From Photorhabdus bodei (GTDB taxonomy: Bacteria > Pseudomonadota > Gammaproteobacteria > Enterobacterales > Enterobacteriaceae), in assembly GCF_003287735.1 (NCBI RefSeq), contig NZ_NSCM01000005.1, forward strand, positions 62,001 to 126,000: a stretch of DNA of 64,000 bases, read 5' to 3'. Under the pieces are notes generated by a model. The model saw only the letters and a list, made by a program, of their open reading frames with translations. It was not told where the DNA came from and ran no database searches. Made by a program: the position numbers and the translations under genes. Positions 40,321 through 51,058 of the stretch are shown in pieces. Within the stretch, counting starts at the first letter, position 1; every line of letters begins with the position of its first letter.

Positions 40321-42192
40321 TTATTCGATATGACCTAACTTAATTTTGGCTTTTTCACGCAGACTTATCAGCAAAGATTCCAGCATAGCGTTACCCATTT
40401 CACTCTGGTAAACACCCGTCATGCTTTTAATTTGTTCCTCCGATACAACACCTGGAGTCACTTTATCCAGTTGAATCAGCACAACGTCATCCAAACTATT
40501 TTTCGTCAAACCATATTCTGCCTGACCTTCTTTTGGCTGTGGTAACGCGAACACTGCATTAACTAACATATTATCTTGAGATGTACGCTGAATAACCTGG
40601 GATTCACCAAACTGAATACCTGCATTTTTCAAGGCTTGCTCACCTTTACCTTCCTTTAAGGCGGCCAGTAACTTATCGCTTTCGACTTGAAGTTGTTTTT
40701 CAGCTTTCTGACGTTTAACCAGTTCAGTAACCTGTTCTTTAACTTTTTCGAAGGGTTGTACTGTTTCTGGTTTATAATTGTCTACACGCAGAACAAATGC
40801 ACGATCACCTTCAACGGAGATAACATCAGAGTTAGTTCCTGTTGGCCCCTGCCCATCAACAAGATTGCCTTCAAAAATGGCATGAATAACAGAACTAAAG
40901 TTAATCTCTGCCGGCACATGATTACGATCAAACCAATTAGTCGTCACAACCTTAATACCTGAAATTTCCTCAGCAGCAGCTAAAGATTCATTATCGCTGG
41001 TAGCAGCATCACTGACTTTCTGTTGCAGAGCATAGAAAGCATCTACTGCTTTTTCCTGCTTAACCGTTTTTTCAATTTCAGAGCGAACTTCAGATAAGGG
41101 TTTAATTATTTGAGGTTTAATCTCATCCAAATGGAAAATAGCGAAGCCATTAAGAACCTTAACCAAAGAAGAAATTTGGCCTTTCTCTTTTAAATTAGCT
41201 TGTCTCAACTCTTCAGGAAGAGCATCTTCTTCCATCCAGCCGATATCACCGTGATTTTTCGCTGAAAATTTATCGGTGGACTTTTCAGCCGCCAATTTAC
41301 CAAAATCAGCACCTTTATTTAACTCATCAACTACTGTTTTAGCCTCAGCTTCAGTTGCAAGCTGAATTAAACTGTACTTTTTCTGCTCTGGTTGTGTATA
41401 GCGTTTTAAGTTGTGCTCATAGTAAGCATCAATGTCAGCAGACGTAGCCGAAACCTTATTCATTTCATCTACAGCATCCATTTTGATATAGCTGACTTTC
41501 ACTTCCTCAGGAGCAATAAAGCTGCTCTTATTCAGATTATAGTAATCTTGCAAATCTTTATCTGTTACTTCCTGCTGCGCCTGAATTTTCTTCAGCTCCA
41601 GTGTAGCCAAACGGGCGGTTCTCTGTTGCAAAAACAATTCAGCATTGAGTTTCACTTCACTCGGCAAGGCTATTTCACTACCAGAAAAAGCCATAATTAA
41701 TTGTTGATTAACTAAATTCTGACGTGTTTGTTCAGCAAAAAGATCCGGACTCATATTGGAACGGTTGAGCAACTCCAGATATTTGTTGTTATCAAATTTA
41801 CCATTTATCTGAAAGTAAGAAGTATTTCGGATAAAATCCTTAACTTGCTCATCACTGGCAGATAAACCTAATTCACGGGAATATTGTTCAATTAATACAT
41901 TATTAATTAGACGCTCCAAAGCCTGATTACGAATCTGCTTCATGCTTTGTTCGTCACTTGCCAACACAGAGAATTTATCTCCCAATTGATCTTTCAAGGT
42001 GTCTCTCTCTTGCTGAAACACCCTCTCCAATTCAACACGACTGATAGTCTGACCATTCACTTCGGCAGCATAACTACCAGCTCCACTTGTCAGGTAGCCC
42101 CCAACCCCCGTCAAAACAAAAGACAGGATAATGAGAGCCAGCACGATTTTAAGCACAGGACTGTTTGCCGCCGTGCGTAGGTTGTCCATCAT
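40321..42192 (-). CDS. ppiD: PpiD, periplasmic folding factor
   Basis: 623-residue inner-membrane-anchored chaperone (E. coli 623) near the SecYEG exit. A short cytosolic start (MMDNLRTAANSP) precedes a single helix at about residues 13-35. A SurA-like N-domain, a parvulin domain around residues 265-355 (DFGKLAAEKSTDKFSAKNHGD) and a C-terminal chaperone region follow. Parvulin activity is low or absent in E. coli PpiD. Separate from hupB by a strong terminator. Confidence 0.95.
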   Translation of the reverse strand: MMDNLRTAANSPVLKIVLALIILSFVLTGVGGYLTSGAGSYAAEVNGQTISRVELERVFQQERDTLKDQLGDKFSVLASDEQSMKQIRNQALERLINNVLIEQYSRELGLSASDEQVKDFIRNTSYFQINGKFDNNKYLELLNRSNMSPDLFAEQTRQNLVNQQLIMAFSGSEIALPSEVKLNAELFLQQRTARLATLELKKIQAQQEVTDKDLQDYYNLNKSSFIAPEEVKVSYIKMDAVDEMNKVSATSADIDAYYEHNLKRYTQPEQKKYSLIQLATEAEAKTVVDELNKGADFGKLAAEKSTDKFSAKNHGDIGWMEEDALPEELRQANLKEKGQISSLVKVLNGFAIFHLDEIKPQIIKPLSEVRSEIEKTVKQEKAVDAFYALQQKVSDAATSDNESLAAAEEISGIKVVTTNWFDRNHVPAEINFSSVIHAIFEGNLVDGQGPTGTNSDVISVEGDRAFVLRVDNYKPETVQPFEKVKEQVTELVKRQKAEKQLQVESDKLLAALKEGKGEQALKNAGIQFGESQVIQRTSQDNMLVNAVFALPQPKEGQAEYGLTKNSLDDVVLIQLDKVTPGVVSEEQIKSMTGVYQSEMGNAMLESLLISLREKAKIKLGHIE

Positions 42193-42256
42193 AAAGAGGC
42201 AAAACTCCGCTTTGGTGAAATTGAAAATACCATATTACGCTAATTCAAGCGCTAAG

Positions 42257-42289
42257 AGAAAAAAAGCGCACCAATCAATTGATGCGCTT
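42257..42289 (-). terminator. Terminator of hupB
   Basis: On the minus strand AAGCGCATCAAT / ATTGGTGCGCTT (one G-T wobble) then TTTTTTT. Textbook rho-independent form between hupB and ppiD. Confidence 0.92.
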
Positions 42290-42367
42290 CTATTTTAACT
42301 TACCAAACCTATCTCGTCAGTCTATGTTTGCCAATATAACACGGACTGATAAAAAATATTTGGTTCG

Positions 42368-42643
42368 TCACCCATTAACAGCTTCTTTCAAACCTTTACC
42401 TGGACGGAAAGCAGGTACTTTAGCCGCAGCAATTTTGAGCTCTTTTCCTGTTTGAGGGTTACGGCCTGTACGTGCAGAACGTTCACGAACAGCAAAAGTA
42501 CCGAACCCCACCAGAGCAACATCATCACCATCCTTCAATGCACCCGTTACAGAAGAAATGAATGCATCTACTACACGCCCCGCAGCTACTTTAGAAATAT
42601 TAGAGTCAGCAGCAATTTTGTCGATCAGTTGTGATTTATTCAC
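42368..42643 (-). CDS. hupB: HU-beta nucleoid protein
   Basis: 91 residues from GTG 42643, starting [11 protein letters not shown] as in E. coli HupB (90, to my memory also GTG). The DNA-bending arm is [14 protein letters not shown] and the core [20 protein letters not shown] eight bases upstream supports GTG; an in-frame ATG at 42658 would add five residues. Acts as HU heterodimer compacting DNA. ERIC copy 3 lies between lon and hupB. Confidence 0.94.
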   Translation of the reverse strand: MNKSQLIDKIAADSNISKVAAGRVVDAFISSVTGALKDGDDVALVGFGTFAVRERSARTGRNPQTGKELKIAAAKVPAFRPGKGLKEAVNG

Positions 42644-42830
42644 TCTTATCATCCCCATATAGTTTTTACTACCGCATCAGAATCCCAACGGATAACCCGA
42701 TAGCAGTGCCGTTATATCAATCCTTTCCGATATTGGCAAGAAATCATAAGACAACAAAATATTTATTAAGCAGTTTATCCAAGTTAATAATATAAAAAAG
42801 CTGGTAAGCCTGAATTCACTTACCAGCCTA

Positions 42831-42957
42831 TATACCCGTTATCTTTCAAGTTGCCTCTTTGTTGGCTGCACTCACTCACCCCGGTCACATAGTTACCTAT
42901 GCTCCCGGGGATTCGCTCCCTTGCCGTCGCGATCCATCTTGAAATCCATAGGGTATA
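42831..42957 (+). repeat. ERIC-type repeat, copy 3
   Basis: 127 bp from TATACCC to GGGTATA. It lies between the lon stop (42997) and hupB, so it forms a strong hairpin in any lon read-through transcript. A short CTGGTAAG / CTTACCAG hairpin (42800-42828) sits just before it. Confidence 0.94.
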
Positions 42958-42996
42958 TTTCATTCATACTTATTGAAAAAGTTCACTATTTTTGTA

Positions 42997-45351
42997 TTAC
43001 TTGACTGACACTAATTCTGCGCCAAACGCAGGGTTCTGCAATGTAATAGACAAAACATCTTCAATACGTTTAACTGGATGGATCTGTAGATCTGCAACAA
43101 TGTTCTGGGGAATTTCTTCCAGATCACGTTTATTCTCTTCCGGAATTAAGACTGTTTTAATTCCACCTCGATGGGCAGCTAATAGTTTCTCTTTCAAGCC
43201 ACCGATTGGCAGAACTAAACCACGCAACGTGATTTCACCCGTCATAGCAACATCCGCCCGAACTGGATTACCGGTCAGACAGGAGACTAATGCTGTACAC
43301 ATGGCGATACCCGCACTTGGGCCATCTTTTGGCGTCGCACCTTCCGGAACATGGACATGAATATCCCGTTTCTCATAGAAATCAGAGTTGATACCCAACT
43401 TATCAGCACGAGCACGAACAACTGTTAATGCTGCCTGAATGGATTCCTGCATAACCTCACCGAGTGAGCCGGTATAGGTTAGTTTACCTTTCCCTGGAAC
43501 ACACGCGGTTTCAATGGTCAGTAAATCACCACCAACCTCAGTCCATGCAAGCCCTGTGACCTGACCAATACGGTTTTCTGTATCTGCACGGCCATAATCC
43601 ACACGTTGAACACCCAAATAATCTTTCAAGTTATCTGCATTGATTTCAATATGTTTTAAATTTTTATCCATTAACAATGTCTTCACCGTCTTACGGCACA
43701 GCTTAGAAATTTCTCTCTCTAAACTACGCACTCCGGCTTCACGAGTATAATAACGGATAATGCCAATAATAGCACTGTCATCAATAATTAATTCATTTCT
43801 TTTCAGAGCATTACGTTCAATCTGCTTAGGCAGCAAATGACGCTTGGCAATATTTAACTTTTCATCTTCGGTATAACCGGAAAGACGAATAATCTCCATG
43901 CGATCCAACAATGGTGCTGGAATATTCATAGAATTGGATGTTGCAACAAACATGACATCTGACAGATCGTAATCGACTTCCAGATAATGGTCGTTAAATG
44001 CCACGTTCTGTTCTGGGTCCAAAACTTCCAATAAGGCAGAAGCTGGATCACCACGCATATCGGACGACATCTTATCAATCTCGTCCAGTAGGAATAGGGG
44101 ATTTTTCACTCCAACTTTGGACATTTTTTGAATCAATTTGCCCGGCATAGAGCCAATATAGGTACGGCGATGACCACGAATTTCCGCTTCATCACGGACC
44201 CCACCCAATGCCATACGCACATATTTCCGCCCGGTCGCTCGTGCAATAGACTGACCTAAAGAGGTTTTACCCACCCCAGGAGGACCAACCAGACATAAAA
44301 TCGGTCCTTTAATTTTGCTAATTCGGCTTTGTACTGCTAGATACTCAAGGATACGCTCTTTCACACGCTCTAAACCATAATGGTCGGTATCCAGAGTTTC
44401 CTGAGCTTTAACCAAATCTTTTTTAACTTTACTGCGAGCAACCCACGGAACCTGCACCATCCAATCGATGTAGCTACGGACAACCGTCGCTTCCGCCGAC
44501 ATAGGAGACATCATTTTCAGTTTTTGCAATTCAGCTTCGGCTTTTTCACGAGCTTCTTTGGGCATTTTTGCCGCTTCAATTTTGCGCTTCAGGGTTTCAT
44601 ACTCATCAGGCGCATCATCCATTTCACCCAGTTCTTTTTGAATCGCTTTCATCTGCTCATTCAGGTAGTACTCGCGCTGGCTTTTTTCCATTTGTTTTTT
44701 CACGCGGTTACGGATGCGCTTTTCTACCTGTAACAAATCAATTTCTGATTCCATCATTGCCATCAGATATTCAAGACGCTCAACGACATCAGACATTTCC
44801 AAAACAGTCTGTTTATCACTGAGCTTCAATGGCATATGCGCAGCAATTGTATCAGCTAATTTAGCTGCATCTTCAACACTGTGTAGCGAAGTCAAAACCT
44901 CTGGCGGGATTTTCTTATTTAGCTTAATGTAGCCTTCAAACTGATTAATAGCTGTCCTGATCATAACTTCCTGCTCACGTTCATCAACGATCGGTGAGTC
45001 AAGATACTCAGCATGAGCAGAAAAATGTTCGCCATTGTCAGTCAGAGTTGTAATGCGGGCACGTTTCAACCCTTCAACAAGCACTTTTACGGTGCCGTCA
45101 GGCAATTTTAACATTTGTAAAATAGAAGCTACTGTACCAACGGAGAAAAGGTCATTAACCCCTGGCTCATCAGTTGAAGCTTCTTTTTGCGCAACCAACA
45201 TGATTTGTTTGTCATGATCCATTGCTACTTCTAGGCAGTGAATAGACTTCTCACGCCCTACAAACAATGGGATCACCATATGCGGGTAAACCACCACATC
45301 GCGCAGAGGCAATACAGGGATTTCTATGCGTTCGGAACGCTCAAGATTCAT
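42997..45351 (-). CDS. lon: Lon ATP-dependent protease
   Basis: Cytosolic AAA+ serine protease degrading misfolded and short-lived regulators, 784 residues, exactly the E. coli length. N-domain (LPLRDVVVYPHMVIPLFVGR), Walker A GPPGVGKTS (about 356), Walker B LFLLDEIDK, and a protease domain with Ser679 in DGPSAGIAM and Lys722 in GGLKEKLLAA. The 5' leader AACGAAGAGAGAGCTCTATG resembles that of E. coli. A sigma-32 promoter lies at 45441-45467. Confidence 0.98.
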   Translation of the reverse strand: MNLERSERIEIPVLPLRDVVVYPHMVIPLFVGREKSIHCLEVAMDHDKQIMLVAQKEASTDEPGVNDLFSVGTVASILQMLKLPDGTVKVLVEGLKRARITTLTDNGEHFSAHAEYLDSPIVDEREQEVMIRTAINQFEGYIKLNKKIPPEVLTSLHSVEDAAKLADTIAAHMPLKLSDKQTVLEMSDVVERLEYLMAMMESEIDLLQVEKRIRNRVKKQMEKSQREYYLNEQMKAIQKELGEMDDAPDEYETLKRKIEAAKMPKEAREKAEAELQKLKMMSPMSAEATVVRSYIDWMVQVPWVARSKVKKDLVKAQETLDTDHYGLERVKERILEYLAVQSRISKIKGPILCLVGPPGVGKTSLGQSIARATGRKYVRMALGGVRDEAEIRGHRRTYIGSMPGKLIQKMSKVGVKNPLFLLDEIDKMSSDMRGDPASALLEVLDPEQNVAFNDHYLEVDYDLSDVMFVATSNSMNIPAPLLDRMEIIRLSGYTEDEKLNIAKRHLLPKQIERNALKRNELIIDDSAIIGIIRYYTREAGVRSLEREISKLCRKTVKTLLMDKNLKHIEINADNLKDYLGVQRVDYGRADTENRIGQVTGLAWTEVGGDLLTIETACVPGKGKLTYTGSLGEVMQESIQAALTVVRARADKLGINSDFYEKRDIHVHVPEGATPKDGPSAGIAMCTALVSCLTGNPVRADVAMTGEITLRGLVLPIGGLKEKLLAAHRGGIKTVLIPEENKRDLEEIPQNIVADLQIHPVKRIEDVLSITLQNPAFGAELVSVK

Positions 45352-45440
45352 AGAGCTCTCTCTTCGTTTAGCTTTCGCCAGTTTTTAGGGAATCTCGTGA
45401 AACGCGGTTCTCACGAGTTTCACTCCATAGAATATAAAAT

Positions 45441-45467
45441 ATATGGGGACAGGAATTTGACATTCAA
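45441..45467 (-). promoter_or_regulatory. Sigma-32 heat-shock promoter of lon
   Basis: Minus strand TTGAATG (45467-45461), 12-14 bases, then CCCCATAT (45448-45441). Close to the RpoH consensus and placed like the E. coli lon promoter, about 90 bases before the ATG. A CTCGTGA / TCACGAG hairpin lies in the leader. Confidence 0.75.
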
Positions 45468-45559
45468 TAGTATGATACTTTAATAAAAATAAAATGAGGG
45501 TAGTCCCCTCATTTTATTCAAGAATATCTCGTTTAGTGAATTCCCTATCCTAGACTCAA

Positions 45560-46831
45560 TTATTCACCAGAAACCTGGGCATCCGGTTTGCTGTAAATCA
45601 GTAAAGGCGCAGATTGACCATTGACAACCGATTCATCTACAACAACTTTCCCAACGTTTTCCATTGATGGCAGATCATACATAGTGTCCAACAATGCGCC
45701 TTCAACGATAGAACGCAGGCCGCGGGCACCAGTCTTACGAACCATTGCTTTCTTAGCAATAGCTGTCAGGGCTTCACTTCTGAATTCCAGATCAACACCT
45801 TCAAGGTTAAACAGTGCTTGATACTGCTTGGTCAACGCATTCTTAGGCTCTTTCAAAATCTGAATCAACGCATCCTCACTCAATTCACTGAGCGTGGCAA
45901 CAACAGGTAACCGCCCAATAAATTCAGGGATAAGACCAAATTTGATGAGATCTTCTGGCTCAGCCTGTGCAAGCAATTCGCCTTCAGTCGCTTTTTCCGA
46001 CTCACCTTTGACTTTCGCACCAAACCCAATACCTGTACTGGTATTTAGACGCTGACCAATCACTTTATCCAGACCTGCAAACGCACCGCCACAAATAAAC
46101 AAGATCTTAGAGGTATCTACCTGCAAAAACTCCTGTTGTGGATGTTTACGCCCCCCCTGAGGAGGAACCGCCGCAATTGTACCTTCAATCAGTTTCAGCA
46201 GCGCTTGCTGTACGCCCTCACCTGAAACATCCCGAGTAATTGACGGGTTATCAGATTTACGTGAAATCTTGTCAATTTCATCAATGTAAACAATACCGCG
46301 CTGAGCTTTTTGCACATCGTAGTCACATTTTTGCAGTAATTTCTGAATAATGTTTTCTACGTCTTCTCCCACATATCCCGCTTCAGTCAGCGTAGTCGCA
46401 TCTGCCATAGTAAAAGGAACATCAAGATAACGGGCCAATGTTTCAGCCAATAGTGTTTTACCACTCCCTGTCGGCCCAATCAGCAGGATATTACTTTTAC
46501 CTAATTCAATACCGTTACTGGTATCGCCATTACGTAACCGCTTGTAATGGTTATAAACAGCAACCGCCAACACTTTTTTCGCCGTTTCCTGACCAATTAC
46601 ATAATCATCCAAATGCTGACGAATTTCATGAGGCGTTGGTAATGCATTACGCTCACGATGTGGTACAAGCTCTTTAATTTCTTCGCGAATGATGTCGTTA
46701 CATAAATCCACACATTCATCGCAGATATACACTGACGGGCCAGCAATCAATTTTCGCACTTCATGTTGGCTTTTCCCGCAGAAAGAGCAATACAGCAGCT
46801 TTCCTGAACCGTCTTTGCGCTTATCTGTCAT
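45560..46831 (-). CDS. clpX: ClpX, ATPase of the ClpXP protease
   Basis: 423-residue AAA+ unfoldase (E. coli 424). The N-terminal zinc-binding domain holds CSFCGKS...[10 protein letters not shown]. Walker A is [11 protein letters not shown], pore loop GYVGEDVE, Walker [10 protein letters not shown], and the ClpP-docking IGF loop is GIGFGAKVK. Delivers tagged substrates into ClpP. Normally co-transcribed with clpP; here ERIC copy 4 lies between them. Confidence 0.98.
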   Translation of the reverse strand: MTDKRKDGSGKLLYCSFCGKSQHEVRKLIAGPSVYICDECVDLCNDIIREEIKELVPHRERNALPTPHEIRQHLDDYVIGQETAKKVLAVAVYNHYKRLRNGDTSNGIELGKSNILLIGPTGSGKTLLAETLARYLDVPFTMADATTLTEAGYVGEDVENIIQKLLQKCDYDVQKAQRGIVYIDEIDKISRKSDNPSITRDVSGEGVQQALLKLIEGTIAAVPPQGGRKHPQQEFLQVDTSKILFICGGAFAGLDKVIGQRLNTSTGIGFGAKVKGESEKATEGELLAQAEPEDLIKFGLIPEFIGRLPVVATLSELSEDALIQILKEPKNALTKQYQALFNLEGVDLEFRSEALTAIAKKAMVRKTGARGLRSIVEGALLDTMYDLPSMENVGKVVVDESVVNGQSAPLLIYSKPDAQVSGE

Positions 46832-46943
46832 CAGTCACAACCTCACTTTATCAACTGCTCACCCAGATTCGTCTGGCAAAGCAGGAAACTTCTGCTATTA
46901 CCCCGAACGTCATAGCCTTACCAAGTGGTAAGCCGAATGTTTA

Positions 46944-47070
46944 TATACCCGTTATCTTTCAAGTTGCCTCTTTGTTGGCCGCACTCACTCACCCCGGTCA
47001 CATAGTTACCTATGCTCCCGGGGATTCGCTCTCTTGCCGTCTCGATACATCTTGAAATCCATAGGGTATA
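46944..47070 (+). repeat. ERIC-type repeat, copy 4
   Basis: 127 bp from TATACCC to GGGTATA within the 262-base gap between clpP and clpX. The clpPX transcript would contain the whole element as a long stem-loop. A small CTTACC / GGTAAG hairpin lies just beside it. Confidence 0.94.
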
Positions 47071-47093
47071 TTATAGCTTCTGGGAATAATAAA

Positions 47094-47717
47094 TTAATCG
47101 CGATGGGTGAAAATCTTATCAACCAATCCATATTCTACGGCTTCGTCTGCTGACAAGAAACGATCACGTTCTGTATCTTTCGCGATCTCTTCAATAGGTC
47201 TTCCCGTATGTTTTGCCATCAACTCATTCATACGCGATTTCACTTTCAGTATTTCCTGAGCGTGAATTTCAATATCCGTAGCCTGCCCCTGGAAACCGCC
47301 TAATGGCTGATGAATCATAACCCGGGAATTTGGCAAACAGATACGTTTTCCCTTTGCCCCAGCAGTCAACAAAAATGCTCCCATTGAACATGCCTGCCCC
47401 ATACAAATAGTACTGACATCCGGTTTAATAAACTGCATCGTATCATAGATGGACATTCCCGCAGTAATCACACCACCTGGTGAATTGATATATAAGAAAA
47501 TATCTTTTTCCGGATTCTCTGCTTCAAGAAACAACATCTGAGCTGCAACCAGATTTGCCATGTGATCTTCAACCTGACCGGTCAGGAAAATAATACGCTC
47601 TTTTAATAAGCGAGAATAGATATCGTATGAACGTTCTCCACGAGCAGTCTGTTCAACTACCATCGGCACCAAAGCCATGTGAGGCGCATATTGATCCCGC
47701 TTGTCGCTATATGACAT
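47094..47717 (-). CDS. clpP: ClpP proteolytic subunit
   Basis: 207-residue serine peptidase forming the 14-mer chamber used by ClpX and ClpA. The 14-residue propeptide [14 protein letters not shown] is followed by ALVPMVVEQ. The catalytic triad is Ser111 (GQACSMGAF), His136 ([10 protein letters not shown]) and Asp185 (TERDRFLS). Length equals E. coli ClpP. Upstream of clpX, downstream of tig. Confidence 0.98.
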   Translation of the reverse strand: MSYSDKRDQYAPHMALVPMVVEQTARGERSYDIYSRLLKERIIFLTGQVEDHMANLVAAQMLFLEAENPEKDIFLYINSPGGVITAGMSIYDTMQFIKPDVSTICMGQACSMGAFLLTAGAKGKRICLPNSRVMIHQPLGGFQGQATDIEIHAQEILKVKSRMNELMAKHTGRPIEEIAKDTERDRFLSADEAVEYGLVDKIFTHRD

Positions 47718-47807
47718 TTTCGTCTCCTAATAGAATTCATGTTGGTGCCATTCATAACCAATTCTACTTGAGATAAGCGATGATGACCATGATTCAAAGT
47801 TAGCCAA

Positions 47808-47840
47808 TCAAGGGGGAATCCCCCCTGAAAAATTTTGCAA
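47808..47840 (-). promoter_or_regulatory. Possible sigma-32 promoter of clpP
   Basis: Minus strand TTGCAAAA, 16 bases, CCCCCTTGAT, about 90 bases before clpP. Only a moderate RpoH fit. A GGGGGGATTCCCCC palindrome overlaps it and could instead be structural. Confidence 0.35.
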
Positions 47841-47913
47841 TCATATACATAATATTAAAAAGGATCTGAGGGTAAACCCACTTTTTTCAAGAAAAATCTT
47901 GCCTCTTATTTAT

Positions 47914-47943
47914 AAAAAAACCCGCAGGTTAATCTGCGGGTTC
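47914..47943 (-). terminator. Terminator of tig
   Basis: Minus strand ACCCGCAG / CTGCGGGT stem with a 6-base loop followed by TTTTTTT. Strong rho-independent form between tig and clpP. Confidence 0.93.
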
Positions 47944-47989
47944 ATTTCACTGAGATGATAAATTCATTATCTCATGACAAAACTAAAGC

Positions 47990-49294
47990 TTATGCCATTT
48001 GATTCTGATTCATTAACTCATTGAAAGTTGTTTCTTTTTCAGAAACTTTTGCTTTACCCAGAAGAACTTCAACAGCTTGTTCTTCTAAAGCAACATTACG
48101 AACATTATTCATCAATTCTTGGTTTTTACCATAGAATTCGATCACTTCTTGAGGAGCTTCATAGGCAGAAGCCATTTCCTCAATTAATGCTTTAACACGT
48201 TCTTCATCAGCTTTCAATTCATTACTACTGATAACTTCGCCTAATAACAAACCAACAACAACGCGACGCTTAGCCTGTTCTTCAAACAGTTCACGAGGCA
48301 GTTCCAAAGCTTGTTTTTCATTGCCACCGAAACGCTGAGCAGATTGACGGCACAGAACATCAATTTCGCTATCAACAGCAGCAGCGGGAACTTCGATTTC
48401 GTTAACTTTAACTAATCCCTCGATAACCTGAGATTTAATACGGTTACGAACTGCATTTTTCAGTTCACGTTCCATATTTCTACGTACTTCCGCACGCAGA
48501 CCATCAACAGTGCCATCAGCAATACCGAAACGTTTGACGAATTCTTCATTAAACTCTGGCAGCTCACGCTGTTCCACTTTTTTCAACGTGATTGCAAACT
48601 TAGCAGCTTTACCTTTCAGATTTTCAGCGTGATAATCTTCTGGGAAATTCACATCAATGGTAAATTCTTCCCCAGCTTTATGGCTAATGATACCCTCTTC
48701 AAAACCTGGGATCATACGACCCTGCCCCATAGCCAGAACAAAATCAGAAGCCTTACCGCCTTCAAACTCTTCACCATCGATAGAGCCATTGAAGTCAACA
48801 GTCACACGATCTTCCGCACCAACAGCTTCTTCAGTTTCTTTCCAATTAGCCTGCTGCTTACGCAATGTTTCCAGCATTGCATCAACATCTTCGTCTTTTA
48901 CTTCAACAACGGGCTTTTCAACTTCAATAGATTCCAGATCTTTCAATTCAATTTCTGGATAAACTTCAAACTCTACAGAGTAAATGAAATCTTCACCATT
49001 TTTGAATTGTTCTGGTGCATAACTTGGCGCACCTGCTGGATTAATTTTTTGTTCGATGATTGCATTAATAAAGTTACGTTGCATCAGATCACTCAGAACG
49101 TCCTGAATGACAGAAGCACCGTAACGTTGTTTAACAACGTTCATAGGCACTTTGCCTTTACGGAAACCATCGATACGAACTTTTTTTGCTACATTGACCA
49201 ACTCACTACTAACTGCTTTCTCAACATCGGCAGCAGGAACGGTGATTGTCACACGACGCCCAAGGCCTTGAGTGGTTTCAACAGAAACTTGCAT
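47990..49294 (-). CDS. tig: Trigger factor
   Basis: Ribosome-bound chaperone and prolyl isomerase, 434 residues (E. coli 432). The ribosome-docking signature is [17 protein letters not shown] near residues 43-60, the FKBP-type domain around 155-245 ([20 protein letters not shown]), and the C-terminal helical arms follow. Starts [15 protein letters not shown] as in the family. Same order tig-clpP-clpX-lon-hupB as E. coli. Confidence 0.98.
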   Translation of the reverse strand: MQVSVETTQGLGRRVTITVPAADVEKAVSSELVNVAKKVRIDGFRKGKVPMNVVKQRYGASVIQDVLSDLMQRNFINAIIEQKINPAGAPSYAPEQFKNGEDFIYSVEFEVYPEIELKDLESIEVEKPVVEVKDEDVDAMLETLRKQQANWKETEEAVGAEDRVTVDFNGSIDGEEFEGGKASDFVLAMGQGRMIPGFEEGIISHKAGEEFTIDVNFPEDYHAENLKGKAAKFAITLKKVEQRELPEFNEEFVKRFGIADGTVDGLRAEVRRNMERELKNAVRNRIKSQVIEGLVKVNEIEVPAAAVDSEIDVLCRQSAQRFGGNEKQALELPRELFEEQAKRRVVVGLLLGEVISSNELKADEERVKALIEEMASAYEAPQEVIEFYGKNQELMNNVRNVALEEQAVEVLLGKAKVSEKETTFNELMNQNQMA

Positions 49295-49584
49295 CTTTTT
49301 ACCTCAAAAAAATCATAGTGCTCGGTCAACTCCAGAGACCATACAACCAGCACATATTTTATGTACCAATCGCAACACTCTCTACAAACCGGGGCGGTCG
49401 CATTTAAAAACCGAGAATCCCTGATGTCAGAAGCGTCCCGAAACCATTCTAAAAATTAGACGCGACATTATAGCGATGCAGAGGGTGTGAGTCGAGAATT
49501 GCTGAAAAAAGCCCGAACTATTCATCAACTTCACAGGATAACGATTATTCAACGGCTAAATTTGCATCCAAAATGTATCATATA

Positions 49585-49711
49585 TATACCCTATGGATTT
49601 CAAGATGGATCGCGACGGCAAGGGAGCGAATCCCCGGGAGCATAGGTAACGATGTGACCGGGGTGAGTGAGTGCGGCCAACAAAGAGGCAACTTGAAAGA
49701 TGACGGGTATA
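49585..49711 (-). repeat. ERIC-type repeat, copy 5 (inverted)
   Basis: 127 bp in the opposite orientation to copies 1-4, between tig and bolA. It shares its last bases with the ERIC-like element that starts at 49710. Confidence 0.94.
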
Positions 49712-49814
49712 TACTCAAGATACTTCAAAGTGCATGTTTGAAAAACGATTATGTTGTTGAATTTAAATGTTTTTATGTCTGACGACTCAAGCATCTTGAA
49801 GTTCATTCGGTATA
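49710..49814. repeat. ERIC-like 105-bp miniature element
   Basis: Terminal inverted repeats of about 22 bases with 16-17 matches. The left end reads TATACTCAAGATACTTCAAA and the right end, reverse-complemented, TATACCGAATGAACTTCAAG. The ends resemble those of ERIC (TATACC, then TTCAAGATG), but the ERIC core is missing. It abuts ERIC copy 5 directly. Confidence 0.65.
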
Positions 49815-49819
49815 AAACG

Positions 49820-49841
49820 TAAAAACGGCCCGAAGACCGTT
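49820..49841 (-). terminator. Terminator of bolA
   Basis: Minus strand AACGGTC-TTCG-GGCCGTT with a UUCG tetraloop, then TTTACG. Sixty bases after the bolA stop. Confidence 0.85.
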
Positions 49842-49900
49842 CACTGGATTTATTCAGTTGTGTAAGAAAACGCCCCAAATTAAGCATCAATCAGCAGATT

Positions 49901-50215
49901 TCAGGCAACAATATTACCCCCACGACATGCCGGTGACGCTAAAACAGTATCCTGTAATTCATTCCACTCTTTTTCTGTATAGGTATGCAACGCCAAAGCA
50001 TGAACACCTGCGGACAATTCTGCCGATAATACGCTGTAAACAGAACGATGGCGGTTTAGCATACGTTCACCAGCAAATTTATTGCTGATGATTACGACTT
50101 TAAAATGGCTTTCAGAACCTATGGGTACATTGTGACGATAACTTTCATCAATGACCTCAAGATATGAGGGATTAAATGCAACCTGTAATTTCTCTTCTAT
50201 ATCCTGATACACCAT
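49901..50215 (-). CDS. bolA: BolA-family protein
   Basis: 104-residue protein (E. coli 105) of the class II KH-like BolA fold, with the family core [35 protein letters not shown] and [13 protein letters not shown]. Known links: cell shape and stationary-phase gene control, and Fe-S work with monothiol glutaredoxins. ATG 50215 follows AAGGGG by six bases; a longer reading from 50233 is less likely. Confidence 0.95.
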   Translation of the reverse strand: MVYQDIEEKLQVAFNPSYLEVIDESYRHNVPIGSESHFKVVIISNKFAGERMLNRHRSVYSVLSAELSAGVHALALHTYTEKEWNELQDTVLASPACRGGNIVA

Positions 50216-50458
50216 ATCATTCCCCTTAACCACACAGTAGTCGTACTGCCAACCATACTAATAATTTTAGTCTATTCTCCATAAGTTATAGCATCAACGC
50301 ATTAAAATATCTTTTAATCGAATCCCACATCATAAGGTTTTTATATGCGTTTACCCCATCAGAGATATGCCATGATCAAAAGGCAGTGCTATTATTGACG
50401 TAATTTATGCTATTGATAAGTATTACTGGATATCCTTATCACTGATGAGAAAATTAAC

Positions 50459-51037
50459 ATGTTGAAAAGAATCTTATTCCCACTCATTGCACTTTTTCTT
50501 CTTGCAGGCTGTGCAGCTCCCAGCAATACCCTGACCATCGAACCTAAAATTACATTGCCAACAGCAGACCCAACGATGGGTGCGATTACCATCAGTATCA
50601 GCGGTGCCGACAATCGTCAGTCTCAGACACTTGCTCAAGTTAACCGCAATGCAAAGCTGGAAATACTGAAACCATCCCGTGATCTGCGCTTTCTACTCCA
50701 GGAAATCCTGGAAAAACAGATGACCGCTCGTGGTTATATGATTGGCTCTCCAGCCAATGCCAATCTACAAATTATTGTGAACAATTTATATGCAGACGTT
50801 AAAGAAGGTAGCCTGCGCCATAATATTTCAACAAAAGCCGATATTTCCATCATTAGTACAGCGCAAAATGGCAGTAAACAAGTTAAGAATTATCGCACTA
50901 GCTATAATGTACAAGGTCCTTTAGGCGCAACTAATGAAAAAATTGCTGATGCAGTCAATACTGTATTATCAGAAGTCATAGCAGATATGGCTCAAGATCC
51001 TTCCGTCAGCAATTTCATCAAACAAAATGCTCGCTAA
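50459..51037 (+). CDS. yajG: YajG lipoprotein
   Basis: 192-residue predicted lipoprotein, matching E. coli YajG (192). Signal MLKRILFPLIALFLLAGC with lipobox LAGC (Cys18). Conserved body includes SRDLRFLLQEILEKQMTARGY and KNYRTSYNVQGPLG. Function unknown; it precedes ampG in the usual operon. Confidence 0.94.
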   Translation: MLKRILFPLIALFLLAGCAAPSNTLTIEPKITLPTADPTMGAITISISGADNRQSQTLAQVNRNAKLEILKPSRDLRFLLQEILEKQMTARGYMIGSPANANLQIIVNNLYADVKEGSLRHNISTKADISIISTAQNGSKQVKNYRTSYNVQGPLGATNEKIADAVNTVLSEVIADMAQDPSVSNFIKQNAR

Positions 51038-51058
51038 TTAAAGGATTAATTATTTACT

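Noticed and set aside
48629..49318. 229-codon plus-strand frame opposite tig
   Set aside because: Antisense shadow of a strongly conserved gene; Phe/Asn-rich composition typical of reversed coding.
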